DNA of 28,793 bases from Rhodobacteraceae bacterium UBA6236 (GTDB taxonomy: Bacteria > Pseudomonadota > Alphaproteobacteria > Rhodobacterales > Rhodobacteraceae). How positions within the stretch are numbered: position 1 is the stretch's first letter; every line of letters begins with the position of its first letter. The DNA is taken from contig DJWG01000071.1 of NCBI GenBank assembly GCA_002440945.1, positions 3,631-32,423 on the forward strand. The letters are read 5' to 3'. Below are positions 24,511 through 28,793 of the stretch, piece by piece. The position numbers and the translations under genes were made by a program. A model generated the notes under the pieces. That model had not been told where the DNA came from. It made no database searches and worked only from the letters and a program-made list of their open reading frames with translations.

Positions 24511-26046
24511 ATGACGCTTCTCTCGCCCAACCCGTTTTCAGGCCGCCCGGTGGCCATCATTGGCGCCGGTCCTGCGGGCCTTGCCGCCGCGCGTTGGCTG
24601 AAGGCGCATGGCGCCCGGCCGGTGATCCATGAAGCCGCCGATGATCTGGGCGGCCAATGGAACCCCCGGAACCCAGGGTCGGCCACCTGGCCCGGGATGC
24701 GGACCAACACCAGCCGGATCATGACCGCCTTTTCCGATCTGGATCATCCGGCGGGAACGCCGGTCTTTCCCGGCCGCGACCAGATGCACCGCTACCTGCG
24801 CGCCTATGCCGAAAGGTTCGGCCTTGTCGACTGCATCCGCTTCGGCAGCCGTGTCGAACATCTGGCCCCGAATGGCCGGGACTGGACCCTGCGAACGATC
24901 CGGGACGGCAAGACGACCGTGGAAACCTATCCGCAGGTTGCCGTTGCGAATGGCCGCCATAACCTGCCCGATGTCCCGCAGATCCTCGGGATGGAAACCT
25001 TTGCCGGGCGCTTCGGGGCAAGGCACAGCGCCGAATATGCGGGCGCGGCGGCCTTCCGGGGGGCAAGGGTGGTCGTCGCGGGCTGTTCCATCAGCGCGCT
25101 GGAAATCGCGACAGAGCTTGCGAACTCCGGCGCCGCCGAAGTGACGGTGGCGATGCGGAAGCAACGCTATGTGATCCCCAAGCTGATGGCGGGCGTGCCG
25201 ACCGACAACGTGATGTTCACTCGCGCCGCCGCCCTCGCGGGAGAGGTGCTGCCGCCCGAGGCGCAGGCCGAGGGTCTGAAGGCGGTGGTGCTGCGCGCCG
25301 CCGGAAACCCCGCGCAATACGGCGCGGCGGCGCCTGACGACAACATCTTCGCCGCCGGGCTCACCCAGTCGCAGGGCTTTCTGGCGGCGGTGGCCGAAGG
25401 GCGCATCCGAACCACCGGATGGATCGAACGGATCGTCGGGCAGACCCTGCATTTCGCGGACGGGACAAGCGCCGAGGCCGATGCGATCCTTTTCGGCACC
25501 GGCTTTCGCCACGACCTGGGATGGCTTGCGCCGCAGGTCGCGCAGGCCATCCGGCTGGGCGAACCGACGCTTGACCTCTTTGCGTACACCGTCCACCCCG
25601 ACTTCGCCGGGCTTGCCTTCCTGGGGCAATACGACCTGATCGGGCCCTACTTCCCGGTGCTGGAGCTTCAGGCGCGGCTGGTCGCGGGGCTGTTCTCGGG
25701 GCGGCTGCCGCTTCCCGCCCCGCTGGTGCAGCGCGAGATCATGGATGACCTGCGCCGCAAGCCCCTTCCCCCGGCGATGCCGATGAACGTCGCGGCGATT
25801 CACTTCGCCCGCCTGATCGGGGCCGAACCAGACCCGAGCCGCTGGCCGGCGCTGGAACGCGCGCTGATGTTCGGGCCGCTCACGCCTTCGTCCTTCCGGC
25901 TTTGCGGTCTGGACACAGACCCGGATGCCCCGCACCGTCTGGCAAGGGATGCCGCCGTCTTCGGCGCCATTGCCGACCCGGACTATCGGCCCGACGAACA
26001 GGGTCTGATGCAGATGTTGAAGGCGCAGGGCTGCCGGGCGGCCTGA
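24511..26046 (+). CDS. FMO-like FAD/NAD(P)-dependent monooxygenase
   Basis: A 511-residue flavoprotein of the class B monooxygenase (FMO/BVMO) type. The FAD Rossmann motif AIIGAGPAGLAAARWL is at about 15-30. The segment MRTNTSRIMTAFSDLD and YLRAYAERFGL is typical of FMOs. The family fingerprint FxGxxxHxxxY appears as FAGRFGARHSAEY, with two extra residues before His. The second dinucleotide motif is VVAGCSISALEIA, where the usual second Gly is Ser. ATGxxxD-like closure is seen as LFGTGFRHDLGWL. These deviations leave substrate and even monooxygenase activity open; an oxidase or S/N-oxygenase is possible. A strong AAGGAGG lies eight bases before the ATG. The gene is divergent from the split-barrel/GAF pair across a palindrome. 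Confidence 0.88.
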   Translation: MTLLSPNPFSGRPVAIIGAGPAGLAAARWLKAHGARPVIHEAADDLGGQWNPRNPGSATWPGMRTNTSRIMTAFSDLDHPAGTPVFPGRDQMHRYLRAYAERFGLVDCIRFGSRVEHLAPNGRDWTLRTIRDGKTTVETYPQVAVANGRHNLPDVPQILGMETFAGRFGARHSAEYAGAAAFRGARVVVAGCSISALEIATELANSGAAEVTVAMRKQRYVIPKLMAGVPTDNVMFTRAAALAGEVLPPEAQAEGLKAVVLRAAGNPAQYGAAAPDDNIFAAGLTQSQGFLAAVAEGRIRTTGWIERIVGQTLHFADGTSAEADAILFGTGFRHDLGWLAPQVAQAIRLGEPTLDLFAYTVHPDFAGLAFLGQYDLIGPYFPVLELQARLVAGLFSGRLPLPAPLVQREIMDDLRRKPLPPAMPMNVAAIHFARLIGAEPDPSRWPALERALMFGPLTPSSFRLCGLDTDPDAPHRLARDAAVFGAIADPDYRPDEQGLMQMLKAQGCRAA

Positions 26047-26096
26047 TCGTCTGCGGCGTGAGGGCAACGGTGCAGCGGAATGCCCGCTGCGCCATC

Positions 26097-26546
26097 TCAG
26101 CCGGGGGCCTTGATCTCGGGCTCGACCAGCTTTGCCAGTTTTCGCAAGGACTCCTGCCAGCCCAGATAGCAGGCATCTGCGGCGATCAGGTCGGGCACCC
26201 CCGTCTGTTCGATCGAAACCTCGGTCCCGCTGGAAACCGCCTTCAGATCGACGGTCACCACCATTTCGCCGGGCAGGTTCGCATCGTCGAAGCTGTCGGT
26301 GTAGACCAGCCGCTGTCCGGGGATCAGTTCCCGGTAGGTGCCGCCGAAAGAATGGCTTTGCCCCGTGGTGAAATTGCGAAACGACATCCGGTGCCGACCG
26401 CCGACCTTCGGGTCCAGTTCATGGACCGTGCAGAGAAAACCGAAAGGCGGCAGCCAGCTGGCAATGGCGTCGGGTTCCAGAAAGGCGCGGTAGATCTTTT
26501 CGGGCCGGGTTGCAAAAACGCGGTGCAGGCGGATCGTGCTGGGCAT
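26097..26546 (-). CDS. SRPBCC (AHSA1/START-like) domain protein
   Basis: A 149-residue single-domain helix-grip protein. It opens with RLHRVFATRPEKIYRAFLEP, followed by IASWLPPFGF, MSFRNF, GTYRELIPGQRLVYTDSFDD and EVSIEQTGVP, and ends with CYLGWQESLRKLAKLVEPE. This is the usual order of AHSA1-like SRPBCC proteins, which bind hydrophobic ligands or assist stress responses and are often paired with ArsR regulators. None is adjacent here. ATG 26546 has GGAGG five bases upstream. It is downstream of mgtC on the same strand but separated by 99 bases and a hairpin. No specific function can be assigned. Confidence 0.88.
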   Translation of the reverse strand: MPSTIRLHRVFATRPEKIYRAFLEPDAIASWLPPFGFLCTVHELDPKVGGRHRMSFRNFTTGQSHSFGGTYRELIPGQRLVYTDSFDDANLPGEMVVTVDLKAVSSGTEVSIEQTGVPDLIAADACYLGWQESLRKLAKLVEPEIKAPG

Positions 26547-26621
26547 CTGGGCCTCCGCTGGCTGAATGTGCGGCCAGTCTACACCTGCGGATCCTGTGCT
26601 CCAACGACGGCCCGAAGACGA

Positions 26622-26636
26622 TGCGCGCCGCGCGCA
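26622..26636 (-). terminator. Hairpin after the mgtC-like gene (weak terminator candidate)
   Basis: TGCGCGCGGCGCGCA on the minus strand is a GC-rich palindrome (six-base arms, three-base loop) ten bases after the MgtC-like stop. It is followed by TCGTCTTCGG, without a proper T-run, so termination is uncertain. Confidence 0.3.
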
Positions 26637-26645
26637 GGGTTTTGC

Positions 26646-27374
26646 CTAGCGCTGTTCGTTCTTCAGGACGCTGATCGACAGATGCTGGACGGCGTCGTCC
26701 CTCTCAAGAACCTTGGCGAGCCTCTCGCAGTCGATCTTCAGATCGCGGGTCGAGGCAAGAAGCATGTAGCGCCGCACGCCGCTGGCGCGGTCCTGACGAA
26801 AGGACATGGTGCCCGGGCGCAGACCTTCCGCGGCAAGGATGGCGCCAAGCCGCGCCCCGTCAAGGGCGCTGTCGGATGTGACGGCAATTTCAAGCCGGAT
26901 CATCGGTTTCGGCGGCGTCAGGCGCTGCACGATCCGAAGGAACACCAGAACCAGAAGCGCGATTACCGTGCCGATGGTCGCCAGTTCCAAGAGGCCGGTC
27001 CCGAAGACGATGCCAAGCGCCGCCGTCAGCCAAAGCGACGCGGCCGTCGTCAGCCCCTTGACCGATGCACCTTCGCGAAAGATCACGCCTGCGCCCAGAA
27101 AGCCGATCCCGGTCAGGATCGCATGCGGCATCCGCGACATGTCGGACACGATCTGCGTGCCGGGGACCAGCGCTTCGGACCAATCCCCCATCCGAAGCGC
27201 AAGCAGCGTCATGAGCGCCGAGGAAAAGCAGACCAGCGTATGGGTCCGCAGGCCCGCGGGTTTGCCGTGCACCTCTCGTTCGCCGCCGATCAGCGCACCG
27301 GCGACCAGGCTCCCCGCCAGGGGAAGCATCACCTGTGGGTTCTCAAGCGTTTGAAGCAGGCTGTCGAATGTCAT
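26646..27374 (-). CDS. MgtC/SapB-family inner-membrane protein
   Basis: A 242-residue protein with four or five N-terminal transmembrane helices (MLPLAGSLVAGALIGG, LVCFSSALMTLLALRMG, AILTGIGFLGAGVIF, LTTAASLWLTAALGIVFG, ATIGTVIALLVLVFL) and a cytosolic ACT-like C-terminal domain (about 165-242). MgtC signatures are ALIGGEREVHGKPAGLRTH, with its acidic-basic core, and GIGFLGAGVIFREG. The family is linked to growth in low magnesium and to control of ATP synthase or phosphate uptake, but many members are uncharacterised. I chose ATG 27374, where the family-like sequence starts. The frame runs open to 27536, but that part is unlike MgtC and crosses the divergent promoter region. The ribosome site is weak. 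Confidence 0.9.
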   Translation of the reverse strand: MTFDSLLQTLENPQVMLPLAGSLVAGALIGGEREVHGKPAGLRTHTLVCFSSALMTLLALRMGDWSEALVPGTQIVSDMSRMPHAILTGIGFLGAGVIFREGASVKGLTTAASLWLTAALGIVFGTGLLELATIGTVIALLVLVFLRIVQRLTPPKPMIRLEIAVTSDSALDGARLGAILAAEGLRPGTMSFRQDRASGVRRYMLLASTRDLKIDCERLAKVLERDDAVQHLSISVLKNEQR

Positions 27375-27550
27375 TCGGATGACCCCATCACTCAATGCGG
27401 GACCAACTTGCGCCAACATCCGCCGGTTCCCGCCGCTGGCCCGACGCTGCACCGGCAATCGGCTTGATTGGAATCCTGTCAGGGCCTTCACTTGACGCGC
27501 AGGACGGACCCGGTTTTGCGATTGATCCCCGCCCATGAAAGGACAAACCC

Positions 27551-28030
27551 GTGACCATTCCGAAGAACACCATCTGCCTGTGGTTCGACAAGGATGCCGA
27601 AGCCGCCGCGCGTTTCTATGCCGACACCTTTCCCGACAGCAGGGTCGAGGCGATCCACCGCGCGCCCTCCGATTTTCCGTCGGGCAAGGCGGGGGACGTG
27701 CTGGTGGTGAATTTCACCGTCGCGGGTATCCCCTGCATCGGCCTGAACGGCGGCCCTGTCTTCACCCATGACGAGGCGTTTTCCTTCCAGATCGCCACCG
27801 ACAGCCAGGAAGAGACGGACCGCTACTGGAACGCCATCATCGGCAATGGCGGCAAGGCCAGCGAATGCGGCTGGTGCAAGGACCGCTGGGGCATTTCCTG
27901 GCAGATCACCCCCCGCGTCCTGACCGAGGCGATGGCCGCCGGCGGTGACGAGGCGCGGCGCGCCTTCCAGGCGATGATGACCATGTCGAAGATCGACGTC
28001 GCCGCGATTGAAGCCGCAAGGCGCGGCTGA
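27551..28030 (+). CDS. PhnB-like VOC protein (3-demethylubiquinone methyltransferase-like fold)
   Basis: A 159-residue single VOC-fold protein of the PhnB/3-dmu-9_3-mt type. Typical segments are NTICLWFDKDAEAAARFYAD, GDVLVVNFTVAGIPCIGLNG, FTHDEAFSFQIATDSQEETD and CGWCKDRWGISWQITPRVL, the last being a hallmark of the group. C-terminal residues FQAMMTMSKIDVAAIEAA are also conserved. Despite the database name, members have no shown methyltransferase activity, and function is unknown. It starts with GTG at 27551, with AAAGGA seven bases upstream. The 176-base region 27375-27550 shared with divergent mgtC holds a TTGACG (27492) but no convincing -10. Confidence 0.88.
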   Translation: MTIPKNTICLWFDKDAEAAARFYADTFPDSRVEAIHRAPSDFPSGKAGDVLVVNFTVAGIPCIGLNGGPVFTHDEAFSFQIATDSQEETDRYWNAIIGNGGKASECGWCKDRWGISWQITPRVLTEAMAAGGDEARRAFQAMMTMSKIDVAAIEAARRG

Positions 28031-28035
28031 AAAGG

Positions 28036-28076
28036 GATCCCGTTCCGGGGATCACCCGGCAGGCCAGACCTGCGGG
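28036..28076. terminator. Tandem hairpins between convergent genes (bidirectional terminator candidate)
   Basis: Two inverted repeats fill most of the 49-base gap between convergent stops: GATCCC/GGGATC (28036-28053) and CCCGGCAGG/CCTGCGGG with one bulged base (28055-28076). No T-run follows on either strand, so Rho-independent termination is uncertain. Confidence 0.35.
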
Positions 28077-28079
28077 CGG

Positions 28080-28304
28080 TCAGCCTTCTGCTTCGGAAAT
28101 CAGCCGGTAGACCCACGCCCCGGCCGCCCAGGCGGCGGGCACGCCAAGCGGGATCGAAACCAGCAGCGTCGTTTCCGGCGACAGGGCGGTGAAGCCGAAC
28201 GTCTGCATCAAGAGCCCCAGCATGAAAAGGTTGATCGCCACCGCCCCCATCGCAAAGACGTAAAGCAGCAACGCCAGTTTCCAGACCGGCCAGCGATGTC
28301 CCAT
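28080..28304 (-). CDS. Small two-helix membrane protein divergent from norC (NnrT-like?)
   Basis: A 74-residue protein with two transmembrane helices, LALLLYVFAMGAVAINLFML near the N-terminus and LVSIPLGVPAAWAAGAWVYR near the C-terminus, ending in ISEAEG. The start ATG 28304 is chosen because GGAGG lies eight bases upstream; ATG 28319 and 28343 are in frame but less well placed. The INLFM and GVPAAW segments recall the small NnrT-type proteins near nitric oxide reductase genes of Rhodobacteraceae, but I recognise this only loosely. It is divergent from norC, with an NnrR/FNR-like box between them, which would allow co-induction under denitrifying conditions. Confidence 0.65.
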   Translation of the reverse strand: MGHRWPVWKLALLLYVFAMGAVAINLFMLGLLMQTFGFTALSPETTLLVSIPLGVPAAWAAGAWVYRLISEAEG

Positions 28305-28359
28305 CCTCGTGTCCTCCATGCAGACCCCCGGATACTGCTGCAAAGTAAATTACACATCC

Positions 28360-28373
28360 TTGACTTTTGTTAA
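28360..28373. promoter_or_regulatory. NnrR/FNR-type box upstream of norC
   Basis: TTGACTTTTGTTAA (reverse TTAACAAAAGTCAA) fits the TTGAC-N4-GTCAA/TTAAC-N4-GTCAA pattern bound by Crp/FNR regulators such as NNR/NnrR that activate nor genes on nitric oxide. For class II activation (centre at -41.5) the norC transcript would begin near 28408, giving a 29-base leader. The same geometry toward the minus strand would put a start near 28325, upstream of the small membrane protein. Confidence 0.65.
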
Positions 28374-28436
28374 GGCGGGACTCGCCCGGGGCGGGCATTC
28401 GGGGCACATCGACAACAGCTTCGGGAGATCCTCGCC

Positions 28437-28793
28437 ATGCGCGAAGTCCTGACGAAGAGCATGGCCCGGAATATCTTCTACGGCGGATCGCTCTTCTTCA
28501 TCCTCATCTTCATCGGCCTGTTTGCCCACGGCCATTGGTATATCGTGAATGTCTCGACCGATCAGGCGACGCTGACCGCCAGCGTGGCCGAGGGCAAACA
28601 CGTCTGGGAACGCAAGGCCTGCGTGAACTGCCATTCGATCCTTGGCGAAGGCGCCTATTTCGCACCCGAGGTCGGCAACGTCATGAAACGCTGGGGCGTC
28701 CAGGACGACCCGGAAAGCGCCTTCGCGACGCTGAAAGGCTGGATGGAGGCACAGCCCACGGGTATCCCGGGCCGCCGCCAGATGCCGCAGTTC
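28437..28793 (+). CDS. norC: Nitric oxide reductase cytochrome c subunit (partial, 3' end off window)
   Basis: The membrane-anchored mono-haem c subunit that passes electrons to NorB, which reduces NO to N2O in denitrification. 119 codons are visible. An N-terminal anchor helix (FYGGSLFFILIFIGLFAHG, about 14-32) is followed by a periplasmic domain with the haem motif CVNCH near residue 64, in WERKACVNCHSILGEGAYF. AYFAPEVGNVMKRWG and the MEAQPTGIPGRRQMPQF segment are typical NorC; the downstream Met ligand is probably among these residues or just beyond the edge. ATG 28437 has GGGAGA upstream. An NnrR/FNR-type box lies 64 bases before the start. norB is expected immediately to the right. Confidence 0.96.
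   Translation, partial: MREVLTKSMARNIFYGGSLFFILIFIGLFAHGHWYIVNVSTDQATLTASVAEGKHVWERKACVNCHSILGEGAYFAPEVGNVMKRWGVQDDPESAFATLKGWMEAQPTGIPGRRQMPQF

Noticed and set aside
1..28793. CRISPR array, tRNA genes, insertion sequences or prophage
   Set aside because: No regularly spaced repeats, cloverleaf-like sequences, transposase or integrase motifs were seen in a read-through by eye.

Overview
The window is GC-rich DNA (strong G/C at third codon positions) with gene families and regulatory motifs typical of an alphaproteobacterium of the Rhodobacterales (Rhodobacter/Paracoccus-like). Supporting signs are an alphaproteobacterial LexA box (GTTC-N7-GTTC) at an imuA-imuB-dnaE2 cassette, a 'TTTCATCTTGGCC' intergenic terminator motif I recognise from Rhodobacteraceae, a Ku/LigD end-joining locus, and the start of a norC nitric oxide reductase gene behind an NnrR/FNR-type box (a denitrifier). 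I see no tRNA, rRNA, insertion sequence, prophage or CRISPR array. It looks like ordinary chromosome, densely packed with short operons.

Layout. 1-3482 (minus): vanadium-haloperoxidase/PAP2-like exported protein, exported VCBS/ASPIC repeat protein (4-base overlap), then a truncated phnC running off the left edge. 3531-5575: gluconate module, gntK (minus) divergent from gnd (plus), with a LacI-family-like operator between them. 5593-6066: Lrp/AsnC regulator. 6253-9496 (minus): lysR, doxX, VOC dioxygenase-like, glutathionyl-hydroquinone reductase, which reads as a quinone/aromatic stress operon. 9604-14885 (plus): SOS mutagenesis cassette. 15008-17175 (minus): mnmH-selD, selenium modification of tRNA. 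17280-18302 (plus): rsgA. 18368-22500: ku and ligD (plus) converging on a second ku (minus), the two convergent stops overlapping. 22576-24374 (minus): two PNPOx-like split-barrel proteins, one fused to GAF and a probable winged helix, divergent from an FMO-like flavoprotein (24511-26046). 26097-28030: SRPBCC protein, MgtC-like membrane protein, PhnB-like VOC protein. 28080-28793: small membrane protein (NnrT-like?) divergent from norC.

How genes work together. gntK makes 6-phosphogluconate, which gnd decarboxylates. mnmH needs the selenophosphate made by SelD. ImuA, ImuB and DnaE2 form a damage-induced translesion mutasome. Ku recruits LigD (phosphoesterase-ligase-polymerase) for double-strand break joining. 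The least explained parts are the PNPOx/PNPOx-GAF-wHTH pair facing an FMO-like gene across a palindrome, and the haloperoxidase-VCBS-phnC run. No intergenic gap exceeds 300 bases.
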